From assembly GCA_028023455.1 (NCBI GenBank), contig JAQFVV010012544.1, forward strand, positions 1,374,501 to 1,438,500: 64,000 nt of DNA. The letters run 5' to 3'. Source of the DNA: Epiperipatus broadwayi. Its lineage: Eukaryota; Onychophora; Udeonychophora; Euonychophora; Peripatidae. Positions 1 to 12,729 of the stretch are shown piece after piece. The notes beneath the pieces are model-generated. The model searched no databases, was not told where the DNA came from, and saw nothing but the letters and a program-made list of their open reading frames with translations. The translations under genes were made by a program, and so were the position numbers. Position 1 is the stretch's first letter; the number at the start of each line of letters is the position of its first letter.

Positions 1-1620
1 TTTTAGTGATATAATCATTTTATCTTCTCTCTTTATAGTATGGATGAACAAATGTATCCAATTTAACAAGTCAAAACAACTTTTTGTAATCTTGAAAATG
101 AAAAAAATACTCATTATGATGATATATCTGGAGAACTTTTAAATGTGATGAATATTAGCTTCAAAAATATTGAAATTTTTAGGAATGTATGGATTCATAA
201 AGTTGTACTTTATCATTTTAAGAATATTCGTCCAATTTTTAAAAATGACAGGAATATCATGGAATATCATTACTATCTACAATAGTAGTCATACTTCTCA
301 AGGATTTTCATCAAATAGTTTTTTCCAATGATAAATTTTTACCAGAAACTCACTGTGGTTTTAGAGAAGCAAGAAGCATTGGAGCCATATGTTTCTTGGC
401 AGAAAAATTCATAAAAAAGTAGGAGGAACTAAAGAATAATTTCTGTATTGTTTTTATTAAATCAATACATTTGACTCAAGTTATCAAACAGTTTTGTGGC
501 ATTGTTTGAATTAATTAGTTGACCATCAAAGTTTATTCATATTATACAGCATATTATGATAAAATGAAAGAAAGATTTACTCCAAGTAAAAAATCTTGAT
601 TGTTTGATATGGAAAATTGGTGTCAAATTAGGACACACACTTGCTCAAATATTGTTTTTGATTTTTACAACAGTTGCCTTTAGAACTCTTATGAAACAAG
701 GATCAAGATGGGATACACATTTGATGGTGGAATTTCTTGTTTATATTAATAAAAAGTGAACCAAAAAATATTCATCTTCTTGGATTCTGAATTTACAGTG
801 CAATAATAATTATGCTATTTTTACCTGTTCAAAAGTTAATTTTTCATTTGTACTTAATTTTTAATACACTTTATAAAACATTAATTTAATAATTAATAAT
901 CAAAAACTCAAGTTTTTGTCTGCCAATGATAAAAGAAAAATTCTTAACTTTTAGTTTGGATGGGTGACAATTTGAGAATGTAAACCAATTTGAATATCTT
1001 GATAATTTTATAAATAGAAAGGTGAGCTTTTATATGGAGATTGAGCATATAATCCAGTAGTCTATTGCTTTTTTAATAAATTGAAAAATAAAATATTTTA
1101 TCATAGGAAAATAAATACAATTAAATTTACTATATATAAAACTATCATTTTGTCTATTTATCATATGGAAATGTAACTTGGATACCTATTAAAACATCAT
1201 ATATAAGACAATAGAAAAGTTTCTTTTAAGGATTCTCCATAAAATTTTAAAAATCATAAAATCATAAAACCAATTAATGTATTCTTTAACTTGTTGATTG
1301 TGATAATCACAACTTTTTGAACTGGACATGTGAAAAAAATACAGTACAATATATTTTAAAATGGTTTTATGGTTACTTTGAACGTAGTTTTGTGGTTGAC
1401 ATAGATGCTAGTTACATTATGTTTATCTCAAAGACATTCTAAAGAAATGCAATGTGAATTTTCTCATTGGAAAGATATGGAAGAGTGGCGAACTACAATC
1501 GAATATGTAATGAAGTATTTCAGAAAAAAATTCTCTGCAAAAGAAGTTAAAGACAACATTGCAAAATTGACATATTTTCGGATCATGGGTTAACTTATGT
1601 AGATATCAAAATATTCATCT
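1..1620 (+). pseudogene. Decayed LINE: reverse transcriptase and C-terminal tail
   Basis: Translation of the plus strand in shifting frames recovers a non-LTR reverse transcriptase. PETHCGFREARS near 342 fits the 'ESQCGFR..RST' block, followed by a degraded 'IAFIDLTKAFD'-like stretch (NNFCIVFIKSIHLTQV). Further on, DMENWCQIRTH fits the 'NGVKQGC' block and MGYTFDGGISCLY the strand after it. From 1405 to 1593, RHSKEMQCEFSHWKDMEEWR resembles the C-terminal 'KDTLK....W..LA.DR..WR' tail of RTE/Craft-type elements. Many stops and frameshifts are present and the YADD box is not recognisable, so this is an old dead copy. Its 5' part lies before the window. The LINE assignment is fairly sure; the clade is not. 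Confidence 0.6.
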
Positions 1621-1789
1621 TAATTGTCCTATCATTTCTTTTACTTTATATTATTTTCTTTTGAAGTTGGAATAGCCATATTTATTTGTGAGTGATTACT
1701 GCTGGTTTGACGATAATATTTTCCTAGAAATAAAATGTTAAGATAACTTTAGTAATTCCTGTAAAAAATTTGGCAGAGGCATAAATTAT

Positions 1790-2620
1790 TGTTAAAACAT
1801 AATGTAATATTGACTTTATAAGTCAATGATTAGTATAAATTTTAAAAAATACTATTGAAAGGTATTAATAAATAGGCATAACTTTTTTAATATCTATAAC
1901 TGAAATGAAAGTAACTACTGCCTACTGAGTTATATGATGTCAAAAACTATGAAAGACAGAATGATACTACTCTGTCTTTAAGTTATGTTGTTGTATAAGT
2001 TTAGTTTTTGATATAGTTTTGAAATTATAGGGTGAATTTTGTCTATTGTTTTAGTTTATATATAAACTAAATAATCTGAAATTACCATTAATATATTCAG
2101 AGGATGAAGAATGAGTTTTATTTTAAACAACTTTTGAATATTAGATGAAATAGTGGTTTTAATATGTCAAAAATCTAAGCTTATAAAACAACAGAGCTTA
2201 ATGACAGTGTGATATTATTCTATCTTTTCATAGTTTTTGACATCATATAACTCAATGGGAATTTATTACTTCCATTTCAATCACAGATATTTTAAAAAAG
2301 TTATGATTATTTTTATTACATTTATTAAAACTACTATTTTATCTACTAGTCAGAGGATGTTAAAAGTAAGATTTATTCTTTATCCTTTGCATATATTAAT
2401 GGTATTTCAGATTATTTAGTTTATATATAAATTAAAACAATAAACAAAATTCAGACTATAATTTCAAAACTATGTCAAAAATCAAGCTTATATAACAACA
2501 GAGCTTAGGGACAGATTGGTATCACTCTGCCTTTCAATGTTTTTGACATTACATAATTCAGTGATAGGTAGTTACTTACTTTCATTTCATTTATTGAAAA
2601 TTATTGTTTTTTCACTTTTG
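1790..2620. repeat. Foldback repeat, three related copies in mixed orientation
   Basis: A block at about 1840-2125 recurs inverted at about 2165-2345 and again inverted at about 2360-2605. Shared landmarks are a 'gtcaaaaactatgaaagacag' type core, an adjacent 'gtttatatataaactaaataatctgaaat' type segment, and flanking 'actgaaatgaaagtaa' sequence. Within the core, the left copy can form a short hairpin from AAAGACAG pairing with CTGTCTTT. No coding potential is seen. The outer pair would fold into a stem of more than 200 bp. This is probably a dead foldback or MITE cluster; I do not recognise the family. Confidence 0.6.
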
Positions 2621-5600
2621 CAGTGTTTATTTTTGATGTAGGGCCACTAGATTCAAGAACTAAAATTCCTGACTGATTGCTACCTGAGAAAAATAAAAAT
2701 AGTCTAAATTTTATTACTTTAACAGATCTGTTGCTATGAAATGTCTTCAGACAACACCAGAAACAAACCAGATAATTATTATGTTTATAATTTGAACTCA
2801 GTTAATTAAGTGTGATGATATTTAAGATTCACACTTTCAGATATAAGTACTTTGGACTGGCTTGGATATATAGAAAGACAAGTAAAGAAGAGAGTGGAAC
2901 CACTCTTTTCTTGTTAAATTCTCTGTCCCAGTGCTTAAGATCTGATTGGCTGTTGGTAGTCATAAGCACTTGAGAAATTTGCACTCTCTCAGTTTAATTT
3001 AAATTCTACTGATAAAAGTATAATTTTTATTTATTTATGTGTTCTAAGTTTAAAATTTGAATTAACTTTTATTTCAAATTTTCCAATATTTAAGAAGTGA
3101 GATTGAAAATTTCACTGTTTTCATACAGATGGAAAATATACTTGAACATCTCTTTAAAAATACATTATTTCAGTATGGCATGGATTTTATTAGCATGTCT
3201 ATTTTTTGCCTTGCTAGAAAATGTGAAATCACCATTACTATTAGTATTTTTTTTAAATGACAATTTTTACTTGAACAGAAAGAAATGATGGCTGAACTCT
3301 CTAAAAAAAATCTTTATGTGCAATGATTGGAAAATTATCAAATTATAACAATACCTCTTTCAGGTCCTATATTCTAATTCTTTATATATAAATCTACAAA
3401 CTCCATATGAGTGGATCAATTTTGCAATAGTTTTAGTCAAATTGTTTACATAAAAGAGTCCTGAAAAAACTCTGTTTTTAGAGAAAGATGTACACAAGTG
3501 GGTGTATATTGAAAATAAGAATGATGAAAGAAATTAATTTAAAAATTTATATCTATGGGCATATATGGCTATCTCTAAATAAAAGGCAAATAATTCTGCC
3601 CAATTAAATAAGTCATTAATAAAATATAACTTTGATGCAGAATAAGATTCCCATTTACTGATTTTGAATTTGAAATTAAATCTCTTTCCATGTTAAGATT
3701 GTATTTGAAAATTATAATTGCAGTTTGTAATGTTATAATTGATTATTTATTAGTCTGCATTCTGAACAGGTTATATTTATCTGTTTAAGGAAGTTGTTTA
3801 AATTTCTTTGTATCAGTAACTTCAATCTCTGTGGTTATGTTGCAACTTTAGTGTCTATAAATATATTGAACCCTAAATAAAAGTGGGAATTCCACTTTTA
3901 CTGTTAAGCAAGTTGCCTTGACAACAGGTTGAGATTGTTGATTGTTATTAATATTGGAATTGCCTAAGTGTTGACTGATTTTAATGATTACATATATATA
4001 TAATATTAAAGCTGTCAAAAAATAATTAAAAAATATATTGATAAAACTGAAAAAAACAAAAAATTGTCTTTAAATAAATGGTGTAAAAAATTGTATGAGA
4101 ATTTTTTGCAGTCGCCAAACTCGATATTGTCAATTTTTAATATGATAATTAAAATTTGATTAAATATTTACCACTATTAACTCTATATTGAATATGTTAT
4201 TTCTGTATATACCGAATTATTTAGTTATTCTCTTAAATTTCATGTTCTAGATATATATTTTAATTTCGATTTTATGAAAAATAACAATAAGAAAATCAGT
4301 GTTCACCATCAATGGCTTTATTTAGAAATATCTAAATGACATTTTACAATTACTATTATATTCTATAAAAAAAAAAAAATCAGGAAAAAAAATAAATCCG
4401 ATTTTGACATTTAAAAAATCTATTTTATAAATTCTTTAAAATTAAAGGATTATAAATAATATTACAAGTCTGGAGATTTGAATTTACAATGGTTTTTAAA
4501 CATTAGTTAACCATAATTAAAGATCAGGTGAAAAGCAGAAGCAAACTGTCACTAATAAATCTTTTCAACTGATCATTATACACATACTAACATAGATCAA
4601 CTTCAAATGTCATATTCGTTTTTTAATTGTATTCATTTATTTGTCAGATTATAATGTTCCCTGTGTTTTCTATTTATTATTTATTAACAAGGTTCTGAAC
4701 AGTTTGGCTTCGTAAAAAAAAAAATGGCTAGCTAATAAGCTAAAGATTTTTGGATCGATTTCGAATTGAGAAAAATAAAAATAAAATGTTGTCTGTCTGA
4801 GCAGATAAAATTGTCTGTTCTTAAATAACATTTCATTTTTTCTGCAATTAACCATTTGATGAATTAATTCATGAATTGTAAAAAGTCATTAAAATAAAAT
4901 CTACACTTTTTGTAAAAATAATTAGCGTCGCCACAATGCCTTTTATGAAGACATTAAATTATTTTTATCTAAAGAAAAGATTCATTGATCCGAACACTAG
5001 ATTTTTATATAAATGATCAAAGATTATGAAAAACTATATAATGCTGGTAGCGATTTACCATTGCTTTTAATTATCCATCTGAAGTTAGGTAATGATTTAA
5101 GCTTCATTCATCCAGAAATAATCTTGTTATATGACTAATTTTAAAAAGATATTATCTGAAAATAGATCGTGCAACGTATATATATATATATGTAAATGTT
5201 AAACAATAAAATTAATTTAACAGTCATTCATAAATGGTTAATACTATATTATTAAATGAATGTATATGTTCAGAAACAAACGATATATCAGTATAATTAT
5301 TATATATATTTATTCAAATAAAGTTTAGCTAAATTGTATACATCAATTAAAATGACGAAACTATCTTAAAGCTTAGTTAAACATTTGGCTATTCCGTCAG
5401 AGTTCAGAGAAGCAATAAGATATGCTTAAAGGAGCAGTTGTCGAATAAATTGGTGAGCAAAGATTTTTGTTTTAATTCCCAAGAAAATAAATAAAAAGAC
5501 AAATGAAATATTTTTTTCAGATATTTGAGGTAGATAGAAACTTGCGTCACGCAATAATAAAAACTAATTTACCCTAGTTATTAGTAACATCTTTCCAAGA

Positions 5601-6320
5601 TGTTGGTATAATAATTAATCACTTTAAAGAAACCTTTTTAAAACCCATACTAATGCATCAAGAACAATATTTTTATAGAGTGGAATTATTCATAAAATAT
5701 TTTCTTGATTTAGTAATATAATAAGCTTAGACAGAACATATGTAATAATCATTTTATTTCAATATAGAAACAATAAGTATCTTATTACATTATGTTCTGA
5801 ACCAGACATGAAAAGCAGTTTAATATTCATATTAAAAAATGCATGAAATAAAATTAAAAACAATTAATATAATTTAAAATACATTTTTAAAAATCAAATG
5901 CCAACCCAATATATGAAATTTTCTATTGATATATTCTCATTTTTATTATAAAAAGGTAATTTAAACTATGTATCCATTGATTACTAATGGCTTGCATTGG
6001 GTGCTACATGCTACTATTTTAACAGCTTGTGTAAGCATATGAAATAATGATCATGTGATATGCAGACTGCTTATATAACTATTATAATTATTATTTTAGC
6101 TTTTGGTAACTATCACAAAAGCACTTCTCTTTTGGTTTCTCAATAAAACAGATCACAAAATATTTATGTATAAACTTTTAATGAATCTAAAAAAAGAAGT
6201 GCCAGTTTGTTCTTTGTTTTTGATATAACCTAGAGAGCATGCTTTTAGATATAATACCAGAAAATCACTTGAAATTTCATTTGTACTATATGAAAGACTT
6301 AATGAATAATAAATGAAAGT
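2621..6320. other. AT-rich sequence without recognisable genes
   Basis: No open frame has codon bias or a motif that I recognise. Two short palindromes stand out. One at about 2884-2912 is GAGTGG/CCACTC within a longer imperfect hairpin. The other at about 3879-3899 is AAAAGTGG/CCACTTTT around a GAATT loop. Both resemble the centre of the inverted-repeat element at 57.3 kb. Short AT runs occur near 3995 and 5180. Confidence 0.5.
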
Positions 6321-6329
6321 AAAATACAT

Positions 6330-8290
6330 AATTAAAGACTAATCTGGAAAAAATAATTAAGATGAAATTCCAAGAAAAAGATTAAAAAATTATCAGAAGA
6401 TGCAGAAGTGATTATAAGAAAAACAAAAGAAAAGTCAAAATTATAAATAGATTTTTTTAAAAAAGAAAATTCTAAAGAGCACCCAGGAAATGCAACAAGC
6501 AATATGATAACATTTACAAAGACTTTAAAAATGAATACAAATATGAAAAAAATAATGTATTTTTTATGTGATTTATAACATAAAATGAAAATATTTGCCA
6601 TAATCTTTGCTGAAAAGAATCAATGAATATTTCTAACTGATATAACAAAGATCAACAATGATGGAATGAATATGTAGAAAAGTTATGCTGTAGATATTTT
6701 TATTGAGATATTATATATCAAATAGTTTTAATGTGGAAGATAAACTCAGATGAATCTTAAGATCATTGCCAAAAAATTAAAGTCACTGGAATTGATGCAT
6801 TTCATTTCATATCTTGCAGAAACCTAAAAAAGAAACAATGAAACTTACTAATTAAATTATACCAATTGACTATACATGGGGAAAAATCAGTTTTTATACT
6901 AAAGAAAGTCTGAACAAAGTTTGAAAATTATTATATCATATCTGTTATAAATTCTTAATCAGATGGTAATCAGTCTTTGATATGCATTGTTTAATTATAT
7001 TACTAATGTACCAATGTTATAGTGAGTATGCAGATATGCTATTAAATAGCATTTGTTGATAGCTGATTACCTTCTAATCAAGAATTACTATAGAAAACTA
7101 CAATTGTCATTTCAATCAATCAATCAATCAATAGTATTCTGTTTAATAGACCGGTCCAGAGAGTAGTCACAACATCAATTCATCCATTCTTCTATTCCAT
7201 TCTCTTCCTTGTCCATTTCTTCAATTTCACATAAGTCTTTCCATCACTTATATCATCCAATAATGTCAATCTCTTGTGTCCTTTTTTCTTATTTCCACTC
7301 ACCATTCCCTCCAAAACATCTTTCATTAAACTATAATCTCTTCTCAATATATGTTCAATCCCGTTTCTCTTTCTCTCTTTGATATTTTTTTATATTGTTA
7401 TTAAATTGATTCTAACATATCTGCTATTGTAGTACATTGACAAAAGAATTGATAGATTTATAACTGATAACAAGAAACACAGAGAAAAAAACAGTGAATA
7501 CCATAAAAAAAGTGTCTATATGTGTTTTATGAGTTACACAACAAAGGTTTTGATTTTATTATGGTTGCTAAAATATGGATTATGTGTTTTTGTATGACAC
7601 TGTTTTATATAGTATTGCAAGTTATGGTTAAATAGGTTATAATAAAAACAGACTGGTTTTATAAAGACAAAGGAGTTAGTCAAAGCTGCATATTGTTATT
7701 TACTCAGTTAACATATATTTTAGAAATCACAGATTAAATGAAAATGATTTGAAATTGGTATAATAAACATCAACTACTCTTGATGTGACACAACTAAAAA
7801 TATGAGAATATACTGATTTAAGCTGAATAAGAAGAAAATAAAAATTATAGTGAGAATGTTAACAATTGACTTCAAAATTCATAATGAAAGCATGGAAATA
7901 TTTATAGCATACAGATAATGGATCATAGTTATAATTAAAAACTTGTATAACATTTTTAGATGTATAATATAACTTTAAATATTTAAATTAGAATTGTTTA
8001 AGCTATAATATATCCTATTATTTTCTGGTGTCGTAAAGTTAATCCTTAAAAAAATAGACAAAAATGTTGATGCTTTTGAACTTGTAGAGTTTATGATGAT
8101 TTTTGAGAACATTAACAAGTGAATATTTGATCAGATGTGATCTGAGTTTATTTTTGTTGAATGGTTGATAATGAGTGATTTAATTCATTAGAAAATCACA
8201 ATGCTAAGAGAGATTGATGGTGATGAAAGAATAGGGCAACCAAGAATAAGAACAATGAACTACCTTATTAAGTAATAAATATGCTTTTGA
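6330..8290 (+). pseudogene. Decayed RTE-like LINE (+), split by an antisense LINE fragment
   Basis: Plus-strand translation gives pieces of one reverse transcriptase in order. KVTGIDAFHF near 6780 fits 'KA.GPDGIP.F'. The FENYYIISVINS region near 6930 fits 'CENYRTISLISH'. KKSVYMCFMSYTTKVLIL near 7505 fits 'KPLYMCFIDYTKAFD'. FYKDKGVSQSCILLFTQLTYIL near 7665 fits '..KGVRQGCILSP.LFN.YTEYI'. KITMLREIDGDERIGQPRIR near 8190 fits the 'KTIMLG.I.GKR.RGR.R..W' C-terminal tail. Stops and frameshifts are everywhere. The copy is interrupted at about 7100-7410 by sequence from another LINE on the opposite strand. It is clearly dead. Confidence 0.65.
7140..7410 (-). pseudogene. LINE C-terminal fragment (-)
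   Basis: The minus strand reads RNGIEHILRRDYSLMKDVLE and then EGMVSGNKKKGHKRLTLLDD followed by ISDGKTYVKLKKW. This fits the RTE-type C-terminal domain ('RNWIGHILRHD.LLKDVLEG...G.R.RGR.R...LDD......Y..LK'). It is somewhat richer in GC than its surroundings and is followed on the plus strand's left side by a (CAAT)n run at about 7113-7132. It lies inside the plus-strand LINE remnant, so it is a later insertion. It is only a 3'-terminal fragment. Confidence 0.65.
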
Positions 8291-8550
8291 TATTTCTTAA
8301 AAATCAAAAAGATGATAGGAGTTTCTGGAAAAATATTACTTACATGATTGTTAGGAATGAATGTTAATTTGACAATACTAAATAATAACAGTAGCACATT
8401 ATTATTATTGTTATCATTATTATTATTATTAGGTTTCATGTGCATGATACTTTCTCTGTTTCTTTCTAACATTCAATCTTATTATTCTAATGTACTTAAG
8501 CTTTTGTTATTCATGATATCCTTAAATTTATAATCAGGTTTTTATTAATA

Positions 8551-8744
8551 TTAATCATTTCTAAACGAAGAAATTGATAGGAATATGTGCATTGCTGACC
8601 CCTTCACAGCTGCACAAACCTGGGACTCCATTGTATTTGTATAAAGCTCTTCTGCAACTTTGCCACTTGTCGGGTCACTGTTGATTAAAATGTCCCCAAA
8701 AAGGAGAGAAGTCAACCAAGAATAAACACGATCTTTCATACTAA
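8551..8744 (-). CDS. Possible terminal exon, unknown protein
   Basis: On the minus strand a polypyrimidine-AG acceptor-like stretch ('ttcattttttcattag') is followed at once by an open frame. The frame begins MKDRVYSWLTSLLFGD, contains TNTMESQVCAAVKGSAMH and ends ISSFRND with a stop at 8551. An AATAAA-like signal lies a few bases downstream. Base composition is more balanced than the flanks (about 43 percent GC by eye). I do not recognise the sequence. It could be a host last exon, a piece of an unrecognised transposon, or chance. Confidence 0.3.
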
Positions 8745-10280
8745 TGAAAAAATGAACACATCAACACTGCTAAGCACATCATAATCTTAAACCACTCAGT
8801 CAGCAATGCACTAAATCTAGAAAATAAACTAAAATATTGATCATCTAACCTGGATACAATGCCAATCAAAACCAAGAAAATCTACCTTACATCTCTCCAA
8901 TGAAACTAAAACATGGATACTAATATTACCTACTAATAGCACCTTATTTTAATCTTCCATGCTGCATTTACCATAAATAGATGTTGGAACTGGGGGAACA
9001 GAGAGAATGAACTTTAGAGAAATCATGCTTCTATGATTTATTTTTGAAACATCAATCAAATCACAAATGTTTCCTGGACAAAACATCAACTCAAATATGA
9101 ACCTTTTTTTACTTGCTATCTTATAATCTTTTGCTTGTTTTATGCTTTTCAGTCTGTATTTCTTTGGTCTAAATGTGTAATAAATTTGTTTTGAAAGTAC
9201 TAATACTAATCATTTCAACTAACTAATTTTACAATACTCTTAAATTTGAATACTATTTTTGATTAATTTAAATTTATTAAATATATATTCATTTTTATTG
9301 CTTTCTTTTATTACTATATAATATGCAATGTGCATATTTCCTTTACTATTTTTTTATATATATACAATTTGCAATTGGCTACAAGCTGTTATTTTGAACT
9401 TAAAAGAAGTGAATTGATTTATTGTTGTTGTTAATGAAAAAACACTTTTAAAACATTTAAAAATATACTGAAATCCTTAATACATATTGCTTATTACATT
9501 GTGTGTTTAAATGGAAAATATCAACAAAATGTTAAACTCTTTGAATAACAAATAAAATAAAAATTTTAATAGAAAATGCAAAACAAGTATTTTAATCAAA
9601 TAATTGATTTGATTAAAGATGTTAGGTCATCCAAATAAAAAAAATATTGATAGATAATGAGATGATGAACATAAATGAAAATAAACTTAAAGCTGCTAGT
9701 GTATTTAATGAATATTCTGCTTTTTTAAATGTTTATTCTGAATTTTAATCTGATGCTACAGAAGAAAATACTATAGATATTAACCTATAATTTTTGTAAT
9801 TACATATTAGGGATTCAGAAGTGAATTTGACCAATATGTCATTTGAAAACTGTTAAATCAGTTGGAAATGACACTTGAGAATTTAATACTGCCAAATATA
9901 TATTATAACGGGCACACATGCCATTACATTATTTTTAAAAAAAAATAAAAACTTTTTTAAAAATTGAAAATTAAAAGTCATCTAAACTCGTATATATATA
10001 TAAAATCGCACAGATGGAAAATTATTAAAAGAAAACTTTATTTTAAAAAAGTATTTTAAAACTAAATTGTCAACAAAAACTTAAAGATTTAACGATAAAA
10101 ATATATCTTTAAGAATGTACAAAATTTAATTACTATTGTGTAAAAGGCTAAAAATGGAAATGATTATTTTTAATTAGTCAAAGTAAACTAGCGTTTGGGC
10201 ATCTCAAAATTTATAAATAAAGGTCAGATAGGAGATAAAAACAAGAACAGAATAGCCAATAAAAAATCTCTCAGGAAACA
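8745..10280. other. AT-rich intergenic sequence, nothing recognised
   Basis: I see no long open frame, no transposon protein motif and no clear repeat here. Only short AT-rich and homopolymer runs are present. Confidence 0.5.
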
Positions 10281-10460
10281 GACCACAGTGAAAGAATCAT
10301 CATCATCGTCATGTCCAGTTAATCTACAATTTTAATATGAAAAGGAAAAGATTGGAAATAAAAGATTATGTGTGTTATATGTGTATGTTTCTGGGAGAGT
10401 TGAAAGAGAAATTGAAAAGATGCACTTTCAACCCCTTAAGTTTTTCCAAAGAAAAGAAAA

Positions 10461-10610
10461 ATGAAGTATCGTTTTCCTACATTACGGACACCGGGGACCT
10501 GTGATAAGATCCTGCAAAGAGCTATACCAGCTAGAGCAAAGGACCTCCAGATGAATACCAATAGAAAGGCAAACAGCATACCAGTTTCCCCAGGATATCA
10601 TGGGAATTAG
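10461..10610 (+). CDS. Small unidentified ORF (49 aa) in a GC-richer island
   Basis: An ATG at 10461 opens a 49-codon frame (MKYRFPTLRTPGTCDKILQR..., ending SIPVSPGYHGN) that stops at 10608-10610. The island is distinctly richer in GC than the surrounding DNA. The ATG is preceded by AGAAAAGAAAA, an acceptable eukaryotic start context. No domain is recognised; the peptide is basic and proline-containing. No convincing splice sites bound it. It may be a transposon remnant or a chance frame in a GC-rich repeat. Confidence 0.25.
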   Translation: MKYRFPTLRTPGTCDKILQRAIPARAKDLQMNTNRKANSIPVSPGYHGN

Positions 10611-10869
10611 AAACAACATGGCATCCAAATTACAAGCAACTAAAAAGTCTGAACTTTCTCTTTTAGAACTGTAAGAACTATATAACTAATGAACTTTAAC
10701 TATAAAATTTTTCCAGTATATAAATAGAAATAGAAATTCCTATCTGACCAAACTAAATCATTTATTAATAATTTTTATTATATGTATTTTTAAATCATTT
10801 TCATTAATTTTTTTTTGTCTATTGAGAATTTATTATGATTTTTTTATTAAGCTAAAAAACTTTAAATCA

Positions 10870-11460
10870 TGTTAAATTTAAGTTGGGTGAGGATGGCTGC
10901 ATAGATCGTAAAGTTATGTTAGTTTAATTAAAGGGAGGGTTAATCTTAGGTTATTTGTTTTGCAGTTAAATTGAGTTAAAGGTTTGGATGTATTAGTGTA
11001 ATTAGTAAATGCAGCAAGAAGATCTACTACATGCAGGATCACATTATACACCGCACTTGGGCAAAATAGTCCCATTTCTTACTGACCATTGGAAGCAGAC
11101 TGTACTCTCTGCTCTTTGGATCACCACTTTAGCCTAAGGAATTGGATTGAAAGTCAGCAAAAAGGACTGCAATCCCTTCCTATGGAGTTTTTTTTATTGT
11201 TCTTCTCACCAGACAGACGAAGTATTTCTGTACTGGATGAGAGACATTTCTTCTAGATAACCATGCTGTTCATATGTACATTTTTGACAGTTCAGTATTG
11301 TGCTCTCATATTCATGTTGCATTGAATACATTGATATATCAGACAGATTGGAGTTAGCTTGACTGCGAACTTTTGGCCTAGGGTTAAATAAGGGATATAG
11401 AGTATTTTCTTTTTCGAATGCAATCTATGCAGTCTATCCACACTCGACACTAATAAAATA
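10870..11460. other. GC-richer block of unknown origin
   Basis: This stretch has more balanced composition than its neighbours. Plus-strand frames give short open pieces, for example HLGKIVPFLTDHWKQTVLSA near 11055, but stops break them up. It looks like an old transposon or a dead exon set. I could not assign it to a family. Confidence 0.25.
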
Positions 11461-11759
11461 TTAATTCATCTGTGCAAACTTATAAAATAAAAGTTAAAAT
11501 GTAAATTAAATAATTCTAAAGTAAACATTATATTAAAAATAAATAATTATGAATTTTATATATGTGCAAAATAAATGTTTCTGTGTATTGTTAATCTGGC
11601 AGTGGCTTATTCTTATTTTTTATTATTTTTATTTCTTTAAAATTAAAATATATATTATCTCTGCTGCTCCATGAGCTAGTGACTGGGGCATTTTGGTTGT
11701 ATTTATTTAAAAATTCTGGATCTTACTGTAAGTATCTGCCTACTATATAAATTTTTCAG

Positions 11760-11798
11760 GTTTGAATGATGTGGTGGTACCCTTGTACGGCAGATATG
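11760..11798 (+). CDS. Candidate 39-nt microexon
   Basis: A good acceptor (branch-like 'ctactat', then 'aaatttttcag') is followed by 39 nt and a consensus donor, GTAAGT, at 11799. One frame is open and reads LNDVVVPLYGRY. The length is divisible by three, so inclusion would keep the frame. A second GTAAGT occurs at 11728, about 30 nt upstream. The AT-rich background makes chance acceptor-donor pairs plausible. No partner exons are identified. Confidence 0.3.
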
Positions 11799-12729
11799 GT
11801 AAGTCTCAATACACCCTGATCATTATATATATATATATATTAGTGCATACATGTTTATTTAATTATGCATTTATGTGTAAATTTTTCGAGAATGATTAAA
11901 GATAAGTATCGTAATGCCTGTTTTTAAAAATGGAGAATTAAAAAAAAGAGAATCCAGCACTATTGAAAATTATAGACATATCTTTGTCATAATTTTCAAA
12001 AGTCTTTGACTCAAAAATGAAATTAAAAATAATATCATTTTTGACAAAAAAGGTATATTTTATCAAATTTTCAAGAGAAATTTATAGAAAATGCTGGTAC
12101 CATAATTGTTTCTCATGATCATGTTAGCAATTTTATTGAATCATTGAAGAAGGACATAAAAACATTAGCTGTATGAGTGGAATAACTTATTTTTGATTGA
12201 AAAGTTTTAATATGATAGAATTTCCATGACTGTTTTGATTCCTCAATTACTAGTTCTGCTATATTTAATGTTGCAAATCCTGAGGCTTTTGTTTTGAAGT
12301 TTCTGATATTTATCAACTATATAAATGTCTTTTTTGCCTTTATCTTGTGATATTTTTGCTTTAGTTAATAATTTATCTATTGTAAATTTAATGATTGACT
12401 AAAGTTTTTAATAATTAGAGAAATAAATTTATTGAGCATGTGGTTTAATGATAATCACCTCTGCTTAAATAAGACTTAACTATGTTATTTGCAATGAAGT
12501 TTTCCAATGATTATTCTTTTTTATTATATTTATATTGTAAAATATATAGTATTCACTACATTTGCTGTAAATAATGTTTTATATTTTGGGGTCTGGTTAA
12601 ATCAAAATTCACCATGGTTTGATTACAGTGTCTTTACAAACATGTTTGTTTGCATCAATAGAATCTCACATATGTTTATTTTTACCAAATAATATTGTTC
12701 AAATATGCATCTGATTGTAGAATTTCAAT

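Noticed and set aside
2880-3905. Transcription terminators from the GAGTGG/CCACTC and AAAAGTGG/CCACTTTT hairpins
   Set aside because: Intrinsic terminators are a bacterial feature. Here they resemble the centres of foldback elements.
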